Shown: one piece after another, positions 6,671 through 14,211 of the stretch
Position numbering within the stretch: position 1 is the first letter of the stretch
Layout of the letters: each line of letters begins with the position of its first letter
Source: JBOGXF01 sp050694275
Lineage (GTDB): Bacteria; Actinomycetota; CADDZG01; WHSQ01
Assembly (NCBI GenBank): GCA_050694275.1
Contig: JBOGXF010000096.1
Span: forward strand, 1-14,863
Direction of reading: 5' to 3'
DNA length: 14,863 nt
Program-made: the position numbers and the translations under genes
The notes under the pieces: generated by a model
Database searches by the model: none
Seen by the model: only the letters and a program-made list of their open reading frames with translations
Told to the model about the DNA's origin: nothing

Positions 6671-6676
6671 TAGGAT
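6671..6676 (+). promoter_or_regulatory. Candidate -10 element of the atp operon promoter
   Basis: TAGGAT matches TANNNT and is identical to the hexamer before rpiB. Transcription would begin near 6683, leaving a leader of about 60 bases before the GTG at 6742. The -35 position (about 6648-6653) lies inside the Rex operator and is not TTGACA-like. No other -10-like hexamer in the 6606-6741 interval is as well placed. Confidence 0.45.
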
Positions 6677-6741
6677 GCCCCGGCCCGAGGCACGGCGTGT
6701 GACCCGAGGGCCAGGCCGACGGACTAAGGCTGGTTGGCAAG

Positions 6742-7002
6742 GTGAACGGGCCCAGCGGCGTGGATCGAGGCGCACAATCGGAAGAAGGACCTCCCAGCGG
6801 CAAGAGCGACCTCGCCAAGGGCTTGTCACTGGCGTTCGAGTTTGCCGGGGCCGTGATCCTGTTCTGGTTCCTGGGCAAGCTGGTGGACGGATGGCTCGGG
6901 ATCGAGCCCTGGGGCCAAGTCGTCGGCTCCGTTCTTGGATGGGTCGGCGGGACGCTGCACGTGTATTACGCGTCGCAACGGATTGGAGGAGGCACAAGGT
7001 GA
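6742..7002 (+). CDS. atpZ: AtpZ/AtpI-family F0F1 ATP synthase accessory protein
   Basis: An 86-residue protein with a charged ~26-residue N-terminus and two transmembrane helices (about 28-46 and 57-75) separated by the short turn VDGWLGIEPWG, the hallmark layout of the AtpZ/AtpI accessory family. Its position as first gene before atpI-atpB is also typical. In Bacillus, AtpZ and AtpI together have been implicated in c-ring assembly and in Mg2+/Ca2+ transport. The start is GTG at 6742, with a modest AAGG about 12 bases upstream. A longer frame from 6675 is not in this reading frame. The stop overlaps the next start as GTGA. It diverges strongly in sequence across phyla, so the symbol rests on topology and context. 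Confidence 0.75.
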   Translation: MNGPSGVDRGAQSEEGPPSGKSDLAKGLSLAFEFAGAVILFWFLGKLVDGWLGIEPWGQVVGSVLGWVGGTLHVYYASQRIGGGTR

Positions 7003-7409
7003 TCGAGCTGTTGATGGTGCGCCGGATGGCGCGGCGAGCTCTTATCGTCTCGCCTCTCGTGATCGGTGGTCTGCTTGCTTGGGGGGGTTTTCAGTTTGCG
7101 ATTTCCGGGGGAGTCGGAATCGGCATGACCGTCCTCAATCTGTGGCTGTCCGGCCGCATCATCGGGGGAGTCGCCGAGCACAATCCGCAGCTTTTGATGC
7201 CGGCGGCGATGGGCACTTTCGTACTCGGCCTGCTGATCCTCACTGGCATCGCGCTCGGGTTGCGTGCGACGGACGCCGTCTATTTCCCCGTCACCGGTTT
7301 CACGCTCGTGGGGACTCATATGCTCGTGGTTCTGTGGGAGGCTGCGAGGGCTCCCGCCGGCCCACCGAAAACAGACCCGTCGAAAACGCCCCTAGAGGCA
7401 AGGAGTTGA
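6999..7409 (+). CDS. atpI: ATP synthase subunit I (AtpI)
   Basis: A 136-residue membrane protein with four predicted helices (about 13-29, 32-50, 66-87 and 95-114) and a short polar C-terminal tail, the classic AtpI topology. AtpI is an accessory protein, not part of the finished enzyme, and helps assemble the c-ring. The GTG at 6999 is chosen because it overlaps the atpZ stop by four bases and is preceded by GGAGGA at 6985-6990, eight bases upstream. The same frame is open back to 6675, but that would add 108 Arg-rich residues that merely read atpZ out of frame. Its stop is three bases before the atpB start. Confidence 0.82.
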   Translation: MIELLMVRRMARRALIVSPLVIGGLLAWGGFQFAISGGVGIGMTVLNLWLSGRIIGGVAEHNPQLLMPAAMGTFVLGLLILTGIALGLRATDAVYFPVTGFTLVGTHMLVVLWEAARAPAGPPKTDPSKTPLEARS

Positions 7410-7412
7410 TGG

Positions 7413-8261
7413 ATGGTCCTGGCGATCGAAGTCGACGTTAACCACCTTTTCTTCTGGGATCCCATTGCGTTCGACGGCACGCCATTCGCCATAAACCGAG
7501 TCGTACTCCTGATGTTGGTCGCGTCGCTTGCATGCACGGCCTTTTTCCTGATGGGCGCCAGGCGCAGCGCCCTGGTTCCACGCGGCATCGCGAACCTGTC
7601 CGAGACTGCCTATCTATTCGTCAGAAACAACATCGCCGTAGATGTGATCGGGCCGGAGGGGCTCAAATACACGAACTACCTGACCACCTTGTTCTTCTTC
7701 ATCTTCTTTAACAACCTGCTTGAGATCGTGCCCGGGATCAACTTCCCGACCACGTCGCGCATGGCCATTCCCGCGGCTCTCGCGGTGTTGACGTGGGTTG
7801 TCTTCAACGTCGTGGGGATCTACAAACAGGGGGCCGTCCGATACTTCAAGGACACTCTCTTTCCTCCGGGGGTGCCCCTCGCCATCAAGCCGCTTCTCGC
7901 TCTGATCGAGTTGTTCTCCGTATTCATAATCCGGCCGTTAACCCTGGCCGTACGGCTTTTGGCAAACATGATGGCGGGGCATGTCCTGCTGACGATCTTC
8001 TTCATCTTCACCCACGACTTCCTGATCGCCGACTTCAACCCCTTCACCGCCCCACTCGGGATCCTGACCCTGGTGGTGGCGAGCGCACTGATCGTTTTCG
8101 AGCTGCTCGTGATCACGATCCAGGCCTACATCTTCACGATGCTCAGCGCCTTCTACATCGCCGAGTCGGTTCACGGCCACGGCGAAGCGGAGCACGCGGA
8201 AGAATTACCAGAAGTTAAACCCGAGCACGAAGTCGAAGCACTGAAGCCCCAAACCATCTAG
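7413..8261 (+). CDS. atpB: ATP synthase F0 subunit a
   Basis: A 282-residue polytopic subunit forming the two proton half-channels next to the c-ring. The essential arginine is Arg181 in LAVRLLANMMAGH (residues 178-190), equivalent to E. coli Arg210. FFNNLLEIVPG at 98-108 and the final helices (about 215-245, ending in TIQAYIFTMLSAFYIAESV) are family landmarks. The ATG at 7413 has AAGGAG seven bases upstream; a second ATG at 7409 is out of frame. The last ~30 residues form a His/Glu-rich hydrophilic tail (beginning HGHGEAEHAEE), longer than in E. coli AtpB, which ends soon after the last helix. A 28-base gap to atpE holds a strong purine-rich ribosome site. Confidence 0.95.
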   Translation: MVLAIEVDVNHLFFWDPIAFDGTPFAINRVVLLMLVASLACTAFFLMGARRSALVPRGIANLSETAYLFVRNNIAVDVIGPEGLKYTNYLTTLFFFIFFNNLLEIVPGINFPTTSRMAIPAALAVLTWVVFNVVGIYKQGAVRYFKDTLFPPGVPLAIKPLLALIELFSVFIIRPLTLAVRLLANMMAGHVLLTIFFIFTHDFLIADFNPFTAPLGILTLVVASALIVFELLVITIQAYIFTMLSAFYIAESVHGHGEAEHAEELPEVKPEHEVEALKPQTI

Positions 8262-8289
8262 CGAAGTAGAGGAGAAAGAGGAGGAGACC

Positions 8290-8550
8290 ATGATCGATCT
8301 GGCACTGCAGCTGGCCCAGGAAGCTCAGGGCGTTACCGACGAGGGCCTCGGCGCCCTCGCGGCGGGTCTCGTTTATGGGCTCGCCGCGATCGGGCCGGGG
8401 GTCGGTATCGGGCTCGTGTTCTCGAGCGCGATCGAGGCGATGGCGCGCCAGCCAGAGACGGCGGCAAACACCCGGACCTATATGTTCTTGGGCTTTGCCC
8501 TGATCGAGGCGCTCGCCCTCATCGGTTTCGTCCTGTCGTTCATCGTCTGA
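8290..8550 (+). CDS. atpE: ATP synthase F0 subunit c
   Basis: An 86-residue proteolipid: two hydrophobic helices joined by the polar loop MARQPETAAN (residues 51-60), including the conserved ARQPE. The first helix has the GxGxG packing motif (GPGVGIG, 35-41). The ion-binding carboxylate is Glu73 in FALIEALALIGF of the second helix. Sodium-type rings have Gln in the first helix (GPGVGQG) and Ser/Thr right after the Glu. Here these are Ile and Ala, so proton coupling is expected. The ~20-residue N-terminus before helix one is mildly polar. A dense purine run (GGAGAAAGAGGAGGAG) just before the ATG is a very strong ribosome site, consistent with the high c-subunit copy number needed per enzyme. 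Confidence 0.96.
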   Translation: MIDLALQLAQEAQGVTDEGLGALAAGLVYGLAAIGPGVGIGLVFSSAIEAMARQPETAANTRTYMFLGFALIEALALIGFVLSFIV

Positions 8551-8564
8551 GGAAGGAGCCACGC

Positions 8565-9143
8565 ATGCTCAATCTAGCCAGCGCTCTCCTTATCGCTCAG
8601 GAGAACGGCGCCGAAGAGCCGGGAGGGATCGATCTCGTGCTTCCCGCCGTAGACGAACTCATCTGGGGCGCGGTCTCCTTCGTCATAGTCGCGTGGGTGC
8701 TGACGAAGGTCGCGCTTCCAAAGATCAGAGAGGCGATCGAGGCACGCGAGAGCACGATTCAGAGTGCCCTCGAGCGGGCGGAAGGCTCCAAGGCCGAGGC
8801 TCAGAAGCTGCTCGACGATTACAAGAAGCAGCTTGCCGATGCACGGGGCGAAGCCAACCGGCTGATCGAAGACGCCCGCCAGCAGGCGGAGCAAGTGCGC
8901 AAGGACATAATCGCCAAGGCAGAGAAGGACGCCGAGGCTGTCGTCGCTCGGGCGCAGGACGAGATCCGCGTCGAGCGCAATCGAGTGATGCAGGAGCTCC
9001 AGGGTCAGGTCGCGGAGCTCTCGATCACGCTCGCCGAGAAGGTCGTCGGCCGCAGCATCGATGCCGCCTCTCAGAAAGACATGGTCGACGCCTACATCAA
9101 AGAAGTGTCGGGCATGTCCACCGGTAACGGGAGCGGCGGTTAA
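8565..9143 (+). CDS. atpF: ATP synthase F0 subunit b
   Basis: A 192-residue peripheral-stalk subunit. An N-terminal polar stretch of about 28 residues precedes one transmembrane helix (about 31-50, around IWGAVSFVIVAWVLTKV). A long charged, Ala/Glu/Lys/Arg-rich helix to about residue 180 then forms the dimeric coiled coil that reaches F1. ALPKIREAIEARE just after the membrane segment is typical of the family. The ATG follows GGAAGGAG with suitable spacing. Length is normal for actinobacteria (160-190), and it is not fused to delta, unlike the arrangement in mycobacteria. It is followed after two bases by atpH. Confidence 0.94.
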   Translation: MLNLASALLIAQENGAEEPGGIDLVLPAVDELIWGAVSFVIVAWVLTKVALPKIREAIEARESTIQSALERAEGSKAEAQKLLDDYKKQLADARGEANRLIEDARQQAEQVRKDIIAKAEKDAEAVVARAQDEIRVERNRVMQELQGQVAELSITLAEKVVGRSIDAASQKDMVDAYIKEVSGMSTGNGSGG

Positions 9144-9145
9144 CG

Positions 9146-9682
9146 GTGGCGACCGACTCCGTCATCCGCGGTTACGCCGAGGGGTTGTTCTCCGTCGTGT
9201 CGGCGGAGGGCGAGCTCGACCGCGTCGAGGACGAGCTGTTTCGTTTCGGCAAGCTGCTCGAGACGAATCACGAGCTGAAGCAGGCGCTCTCCGACCAGAG
9301 CATCGACAAGGCCCAGCGCATCAAGGTCCTCGAGGAGCTGCTCGAGGACAAGGTCTCGACCCACACGCTCGGCTTGCTGTCGTTCATCGTGACCCAGGGT
9401 CGGGCGCGCCAGCTCCCATCGATATTGGCCGAGCTGAGCGATCTCGCGGCCGACGCCCGCAACTCGGTCGTCGCCGAGGTCCGCACCGCGGCCCCCATAG
9501 ACGACCGGCAGAAGAAAGCGCTCGCCGAGGCGCTGTCCAAGGCAACCGGGAAGAAGGTCGAGGTGAAAGTGCTGGTCGACCCCTCGATCATCGGTGGGAT
9601 CGTCGCCAAGGTCGGCGACACGGTCATCGACGGTTCGGTTCGGCACCGTCTCGAACAGTTGAAAGAGCAGGTGAGGGGTTAG
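9146..9682 (+). CDS. atpH: ATP synthase F1 subunit delta
   Basis: A 178-residue subunit (normal ~180) that ties the b dimer to the top of the alpha3beta3 head. The N-terminal helical domain starts at RGYAEGLFSV (residues 8-17). The C-terminal domain has the family signature VDPSIIGGIVAKVGDTVIDGSVRHRLEQL (about 145-173). The start is GTG at 9146, two bases after the atpF stop; the ribosome site is weak (GGGAGCGG about 9 bases upstream), so coupling to atpF translation is likely. The TAG stop shares its G with the GTG of atpA. Confidence 0.94.
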   Translation: MATDSVIRGYAEGLFSVVSAEGELDRVEDELFRFGKLLETNHELKQALSDQSIDKAQRIKVLEELLEDKVSTHTLGLLSFIVTQGRARQLPSILAELSDLAADARNSVVAEVRTAAPIDDRQKKALAEALSKATGKKVEVKVLVDPSIIGGIVAKVGDTVIDGSVRHRLEQLKEQVRG

Positions 9683-11358
9683 TGGCAGAGCTCAAGATCG
9701 ACAGCGAACAGATCTCGTCCGCACTTCAGCGCTACGTCACCGATTTCAAGCCGACCATCGAGAAGGAAGAGGTCGGCCGGGTGGACGAAGTCGGAGACGG
9801 CATCGCGCGAGTCACCGGGCTCCCGGGGGTCATGGCGAACGAGATGCTCGAGTTCCCGGGCGGGATCGTCGGGCTTGCCATGAACCTCGACGAGTTCGAG
9901 ATCGGATGCGTCATCCTCGGCGAGGCCGCGCACATCGAGGAAGGCAGCCCGGTCAAGCAGACGGGTCGCATCCTCTCGGTACCGGTCGGCGACGAGCTGC
10001 TGGGCCGGGTGGTGAATGCACTCGGTAACCCGGTCGACGGCAAGGGTCCCGTTCGGACGAGCGAACGCCGCGCCCTCGAGGTCCAGGCGCCGAGCGTCAC
10101 GGCCCGCCAGCCGGTCAAGGAGCCTCTCCAGACCGGGATCAAGGCGATCGACGCGATGACCCCGATCGGGCGCGGTCAGCGTGAGCTCATCATCGGCGAC
10201 CGCCAGGTCGGAAAGACGGCCATCGCGATCGACACGATCATCAACCAGCGCGAGCTGTGGGGCACCGACCGGCAGGTGAAGTGCATCTACGTGGCAGTCG
10301 GGCAAAAGGCATCGACCGTTGCCGAGGTGGTCGCCGCGCTCGAGAACAGCGGCGCGCTCGAGTACACCGTCGTGGTGAACGCGGCGGCATCCGATCCGGC
10401 CCCCTTCCAGTACCTCGCCCCGTATGCCGGCTGCGCGATGGGGCAGCACTGGATGGAGGGTGGCGAGCACGCGCTGATCGTGTACGACGACCTGTCCAAG
10501 GAGGCGATCGCTTACCGGCAGCTCTCGCTGCTGTTGCGCCGACCCCCGGGCCGCGAGGCGTATCCGGGCGATGTCTTCTACCTCCACTCCCGCCTGCTGG
10601 AGCGCGCAGCCAAGCTCTCGGACGAGAACGGCGGGGGATCGCTCAGCGCGCTACCGATCATCGAGACCAAGGGCGGTGACGTTTCCGCCTACATCCCGAC
10701 GAACGTCATCTCGATCACCGACGGCCAGATCTATCTCGAGAGTGATCTCTTCTTCGCCGGCGTCCGCCCCGCGATGAACGTCGGCATCTCCGTCAGCCGG
10801 GTCGGAGGCAACGCACAGATCAAGGCGATGAAGCAGGTCGCGGGTCGTCTCCGCCTCGACCTCGCTCAGTTCCGAGAGCTCGAAGCATTCGCCGAGTTCG
10901 GCTCGGAGCTCGACAAGGCGTCACAGGCCCAGCTCGAGCGCGGCGCGCGCGTCGTCGAGATCCTCAAGCAGAAGCAGTTCGCCCCCTACCCCGTGCAGGA
11001 GCAGGTCATCTCGATCTGGGCCGTCACCAACGGATACCTCGACGACATCCCGGTTGCCGAGGTCGGGCGGTTCGAGGCCGAGCTGCTCGACTTCATCCGA
11101 TCGCGGTACTCGGACATCGGCGACACGATCCGGAACACCGGGCAGCTCGAAGAGGACACGATCCAGGAGCTGAAGAGCGCGGTGGACGAGTTCAAGTCGT
11201 CGTTTACGGAACAGGTCGAGACGGTTGCGGGGGGAGGGGCCCCCGGCGCGCAGCGCGTTGCCGCCGAGGAAGGCGTTCCCGAGCCCACCGCCGCGCCGGG
11301 GGGCGGACAGCAGCCCGGGGGCGAGGCACCGGCCGAAGAGGGGAAGGCCGAGGAGTAG
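9682..11358 (+). CDS. atpA: ATP synthase F1 subunit alpha
   Basis: A 558-residue regulatory nucleotide-binding subunit. The beta-barrel domain includes VGDGIARVTGL (37-47). Walker A is GDRQVGKT at 172-179, VVNAAASDPAPFQYLAPY is near 231-248, and the SVSRVGG segment carries the arginine finger Arg373, which completes the catalytic site on beta. The GTG at 9682 overlaps the atpH stop by one base and matches the family N-terminus (VAELKIDSEQI); the frame stays open back to 9061, but that part only reads atpH out of frame. The protein is about 45 residues longer than E. coli alpha (513). From about residue 514 the sequence is a low-complexity Gly/Pro/Ala/Glu tail, comparable in place to the mycobacterial alpha C-terminal extension linked to suppression of ATP hydrolysis, though of different composition. 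Confidence 0.97.
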   Translation: MAELKIDSEQISSALQRYVTDFKPTIEKEEVGRVDEVGDGIARVTGLPGVMANEMLEFPGGIVGLAMNLDEFEIGCVILGEAAHIEEGSPVKQTGRILSVPVGDELLGRVVNALGNPVDGKGPVRTSERRALEVQAPSVTARQPVKEPLQTGIKAIDAMTPIGRGQRELIIGDRQVGKTAIAIDTIINQRELWGTDRQVKCIYVAVGQKASTVAEVVAALENSGALEYTVVVNAAASDPAPFQYLAPYAGCAMGQHWMEGGEHALIVYDDLSKEAIAYRQLSLLLRRPPGREAYPGDVFYLHSRLLERAAKLSDENGGGSLSALPIIETKGGDVSAYIPTNVISITDGQIYLESDLFFAGVRPAMNVGISVSRVGGNAQIKAMKQVAGRLRLDLAQFRELEAFAEFGSELDKASQAQLERGARVVEILKQKQFAPYPVQEQVISIWAVTNGYLDDIPVAEVGRFEAELLDFIRSRYSDIGDTIRNTGQLEEDTIQELKSAVDEFKSSFTEQVETVAGGGAPGAQRVAAEEGVPEPTAAPGGGQQPGGEAPAEEGKAEE

Positions 11359-11361
11359 GGC

Positions 11362-12264
11362 ATGGCTCAGCAGCTGCGCACGATCAAGCGCCGGATCGGA
11401 TCGGTCAAGTCGACCCAGAAGATCACGCGCGCGATGGAGCTGATCGCGTCGTCGCGCATCATCAAGGCGCAGCAGCGGGTCGAGGCCGCGCGACCATACG
11501 CCGAAGAGCTGCGGAGGCTGATGGGATCGGTCGCCGCGACCGCCGGACGGGTCGATCATCCGCTCCTCAGGGACCGCGAGCGGGTCGAGAACGTGGGCAT
11601 GGTGGTGATCACGTCGGACCGCGGCCTCGCCGGTGCCTACAACTCGAACGTCATCCGCGCCGCGGAGCGCGACATGCGGAAGAGGGACGTGAACGTCAAA
11701 CCGTTCCTGGTCGGCAAGAAGGCGATCTCCTACTTCCGCTTCCGCGGATACGAGTTCGCCGATTCGTGGCAGGGGATATCCGACCGACCGACCATCGAGG
11801 ACGCCCGCCGCGTCGCCCGCTCGGTGACCGAGAGATTCGCCGAGGAAGAGGTCGACGAGGTACGCCTCGCCTACACGCGATACGAGAGCGCCCTGACCCA
11901 GCGCCCGACGATCGTGCAGCTCCTGCCGCTTCCTCAGGAGGAACTGGAGGAGATCGCCGAAGAGCGGGAACGGGAGGGCCCCCGACCTCAGTACGAGTTC
12001 GAGCCCGAGCCCGAGGAGATCCTCGGACTGTTGGTCCCCCGCTATGTCGAGGGGACGATCCTTCAGGGACTGCTCGAGTCGGCCGCGTCCGAACACGCCG
12101 CCCGCCGGCGCGCAATGAAGGCCGCGACCGACAACGCGGAGGAGCTGATCGAAGACCTCACCCGGACCTTCAACCAGGCCCGCCAGGCCGAGATCACGAC
12201 CGAGATCATGGAAGTCGTGGGCGGCGCCGAGGCGCTCGCCGCGGCCGCCAAGCGACAGGAGTAA
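11362..12264 (+). CDS. atpG: ATP synthase F1 subunit gamma
   Basis: A 300-residue central rotor shaft, usual length. The N-terminal helix has RTIKRRIGSVKSTQKITRAMELIASSRI (residues 6-33), and the C-terminal helix has ESAASEHAARRRAMKAATDNAEELI (about 238-262), the two halves of the coiled coil. ITSDRGLAGAYNSNV near 84-98 marks the globular domain. Between about 195 and 222 lies an acidic insertion (EELEEIAEER...EFEPEPEE) common in actinobacterial gamma. The ATG at 11362 is three bases after atpA, with GAGGAG upstream overlapping the atpA stop. Confidence 0.96.
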   Translation: MAQQLRTIKRRIGSVKSTQKITRAMELIASSRIIKAQQRVEAARPYAEELRRLMGSVAATAGRVDHPLLRDRERVENVGMVVITSDRGLAGAYNSNVIRAAERDMRKRDVNVKPFLVGKKAISYFRFRGYEFADSWQGISDRPTIEDARRVARSVTERFAEEEVDEVRLAYTRYESALTQRPTIVQLLPLPQEELEEIAEEREREGPRPQYEFEPEPEEILGLLVPRYVEGTILQGLLESAASEHAARRRAMKAATDNAEELIEDLTRTFNQARQAEITTEIMEVVGGAEALAAAAKRQE

Positions 12265-12274
12265 GGGAGGCGAC

Positions 12275-13726
12275 ATGGCTGTAACCGAAGAGCGCATCAC
12301 GGAGGGCCGCCCCGAGAGGGAGACCAGCGAAGGGCGGATCCTCACGGTCACCGGGCCGGTGATCGAGGTCGAGTTCCCGCCTGACGGGTTGCCGGAGATC
12401 GGCTTCGCCCTCGAGGTCGAGCGAACTCTTGATGAGCAGACGGACGTCATCACCGCGGAGGTCGCTCAACACGTTGGTGAGTCGACCGTCAAGGCGGTGT
12501 GCCTCAAGCCGATCGACGGGCTCGTCCGCGGCTCGAAAGTGCTCAACACCGGCGCGCCCATCAGCGTGCCTGTGGGCAACGAGGTACTCGGGCACGTCTT
12601 CAACGTGCTCGGTCAGCCGGTGGACGGCTCCACCGTTCCCGAGGACGTCGAGAGGTGGCCGATCCACCGACCCCCTCCGAACTTCGAGGATCTCGAGCCC
12701 AAGACCGAGATGTTCGAGACCGGCATCAAGGTCGTCGACCTCCTCGAGCCCTACGTGCAGGGGGGAAAGATCGGCCTGTTCGGGGGTGCGGGTGTCGGCA
12801 AGACGGTCATCATCATGGAGATGATCCAGCGCGTCGCGCAGGAGCACGGCGGCGTGTCGGTCTTCGCCGGCGTAGGGGAGCGTACGCGCGAGGGCAACGA
12901 CCTATGGCTCGAGATGAAGGCGTCCGGCGTCCTCGAGAAGACCGCCCTCGTCTACGGCCAGATGGACGAGCCGCCCGGCGTCCGTCTGCGGGTTGGGTTG
13001 TCGGCATTGACGATGGCGGAGTACTTCCGAGACCGCGAACACCAGGATGTGCTTCTGTTCATCGACAACATCTTTCGTTTCGTCCAGGCCGGGTCCGAGG
13101 TATCGACGCTTCTCGGCCGGATGCCCTCGGCGGTCGGTTACCAGCCGACTCTCTCGGAGGAGATGGGCGAGCTGCAGGAGCGGATCACGTCGACGAGGGG
13201 CCGTTCGATCACCTCGCTGCAGGCGATCTACGTCCCGGCGGACGACATCACCGACCCCGCGCCGCACACGACTTTCGCGCACCTCGACGCGACGACGGTG
13301 CTGTCGCGGCAGATCGCCGAGCTCGGCATCTACCCGGCGGTCGACCCGCTCGACTCGACGTCGCGCATTCTCGACCCCCGCTATGTCGGTGAGGATCACT
13401 ACGACGTTGCCCAGGAGGTGAAGCGCATCCTCCAGCGGTACAAGGATCTTCAAGACATCATTGCCATCCTGGGCATCGACGAGCTGTCCGAGGAGGACAA
13501 GATCACCGTCCAGCGCGCCCGCAAGATCCAGCGCTTCTTGTCCCAGCCGTTCTTCGTCGCCGAGCAGTTCACCGGGATTCCCGGCAAGTACACCCCGGTG
13601 GACGAGACGATCAAGTCGTTCAAGGCTCTCACCGAGGGCGACTACGACCACCTTCCCGAGCAGGCCTTCTACATGGTCGGGGGCATCGAGGAGGCCGAGG
13701 CCAAGGCCAAGGAGTTGCAGGGCTGA
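12275..13726 (+). CDS. atpD: ATP synthase F1 subunit beta (catalytic)
   Basis: A 483-residue catalytic subunit. Walker A GGAGVGKT is at 170-177, the catalytic glutamate is Glu202 in GERTREGNDL, and Walker B LLFIDNIFRF (260-269) ends in Asp264. GSEVSTLLGRMPSAVGYQPTL follows near 273-293, and the DELSEED motif is at 402-408. The N-terminus has about 18 polar residues before the barrel strand ILTVTGPVIEVEF. The ATG at 12275 has a clean GGGAGG four bases upstream, giving confidence in this start despite the extension. The stop overlaps the atpC ATG as TGATG. All residues needed for catalysis are present. Confidence 0.98.
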   Translation: MAVTEERITEGRPERETSEGRILTVTGPVIEVEFPPDGLPEIGFALEVERTLDEQTDVITAEVAQHVGESTVKAVCLKPIDGLVRGSKVLNTGAPISVPVGNEVLGHVFNVLGQPVDGSTVPEDVERWPIHRPPPNFEDLEPKTEMFETGIKVVDLLEPYVQGGKIGLFGGAGVGKTVIIMEMIQRVAQEHGGVSVFAGVGERTREGNDLWLEMKASGVLEKTALVYGQMDEPPGVRLRVGLSALTMAEYFRDREHQDVLLFIDNIFRFVQAGSEVSTLLGRMPSAVGYQPTLSEEMGELQERITSTRGRSITSLQAIYVPADDITDPAPHTTFAHLDATTVLSRQIAELGIYPAVDPLDSTSRILDPRYVGEDHYDVAQEVKRILQRYKDLQDIIAILGIDELSEEDKITVQRARKIQRFLSQPFFVAEQFTGIPGKYTPVDETIKSFKALTEGDYDHLPEQAFYMVGGIEEAEAKAKELQG

Positions 13727-14121
13727 TGGACGTCTCCATCGTTTCTCCCGAGAAGAAGGTGTGGGCGGGCGACGCCGACGTGGTCGTTGCCCGGTCCCCG
13801 GAAGGTGAGTTCGCCGTTCTTCGGGGGCATATTCCGTTCCTCGCTGCACTCGTGCCCGGACGCGTTGCAGTCGTCTCGGGAGATCGGCGAGAAGAGTTCT
13901 TCGTGCCCGGAGGTTTTCTCGAAGCCTCCGGGCCGCCAGACGACTATCACGTCATCGTCCTTGCAGACGACGCGGAATCGTTCGAGGACATCGATCTCCA
14001 GGAGGCGAGGAACAGGCTCGACGAGGCTCGCCGTCGCACGGGCGAGGCGGGGGACGAGCACGCGCAGACCGAGATCGGGATCGCGACGGCGCGTGTTCAG
14101 GCCGCCGAAAGGCGCGGCTGA
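13726..14121 (+). CDS. atpC: ATP synthase F1 subunit epsilon
   Basis: A 131-residue central-stalk subunit. The N-terminal beta-sandwich shows VSIVSPEKKVWAGDADVVVARSPEGEFAVLRGHIPFLAAL (3-42), with the conserved LxGHxPf feature. The C-terminal part (about 88-131, DIDLQEARNRLDEARRR onwards) is the two-helix hairpin that can regulate ATP hydrolysis. A small extra loop (GPPDDYHV, about 69-76) sits after GFLEA. The ATG overlaps the atpD stop by one base. This is the last gene of the atp operon proper; no obvious T-tailed terminator follows, so read-through into the next gene is possible. Confidence 0.93.
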   Translation: MDVSIVSPEKKVWAGDADVVVARSPEGEFAVLRGHIPFLAALVPGRVAVVSGDRREEFFVPGGFLEASGPPDDYHVIVLADDAESFEDIDLQEARNRLDEARRRTGEAGDEHAQTEIGIATARVQAAERRG

Positions 14122-14142
14122 GTCTGTGCTTTAGTTTGGCGC

Positions 14143-14171
14143 TTGCACTATCGGGCAAATCGCAGTACTGA
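14143..14171 (+). promoter_or_regulatory. Weak candidate promoter for the H1-like gene
   Basis: TTGCAC (14143-14148) and TACTGA (14166-14171) are 17 bases apart in the 90-base gap after atpC. The -35 is good (five of six to TTGACA), the -10 poor. A small imperfect hairpin (14172-14193, five Watson-Crick pairs extended by one G-U and one A-T pair) follows in the leader. Read-through from atpC is the alternative. Confidence 0.3.
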
Positions 14172-14211
14172 AGCTCAGTGCACGCGCTGAGTTCTAGGGG
14201 AGGTGGACGGC

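Noticed and set aside
6675..6998. Long frame from ATG 6675 running into atpI
   Set aside because: The first 108 residues are Arg-rich and simply read the atpZ gene out of frame. The GTG at 6999 has a strong ribosome site and a GTGA overlap with atpZ.
8290..8550. Sodium-translocating c-ring, suggested by GPGVG in the first helix
   Set aside because: The Gln of the sodium motif is replaced by Ile, and the residue after the ion-binding Glu73 is Ala rather than Ser/Thr, so proton coupling is expected.
9061..9681. In-frame extension of atpA back to 9061
   Set aside because: This stretch reads atpH in another frame and is Arg/Gly-rich. The family N-terminus begins at the GTG at 9682.
10921..12453. 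510-residue minus-strand open frame across atpA/atpG/atpD
   Set aside because: It lies antisense to three certain genes. Long antisense frames are expected at this G+C content, and no family motif is visible.
14172..14193. Terminator after atpC
   Set aside because: The stem has only five Watson-Crick pairs plus a weak G-U/A-T extension, an 8-base loop and no T-tract. It sits just before the ribosome site of the next gene, so it is at best a leader hairpin.
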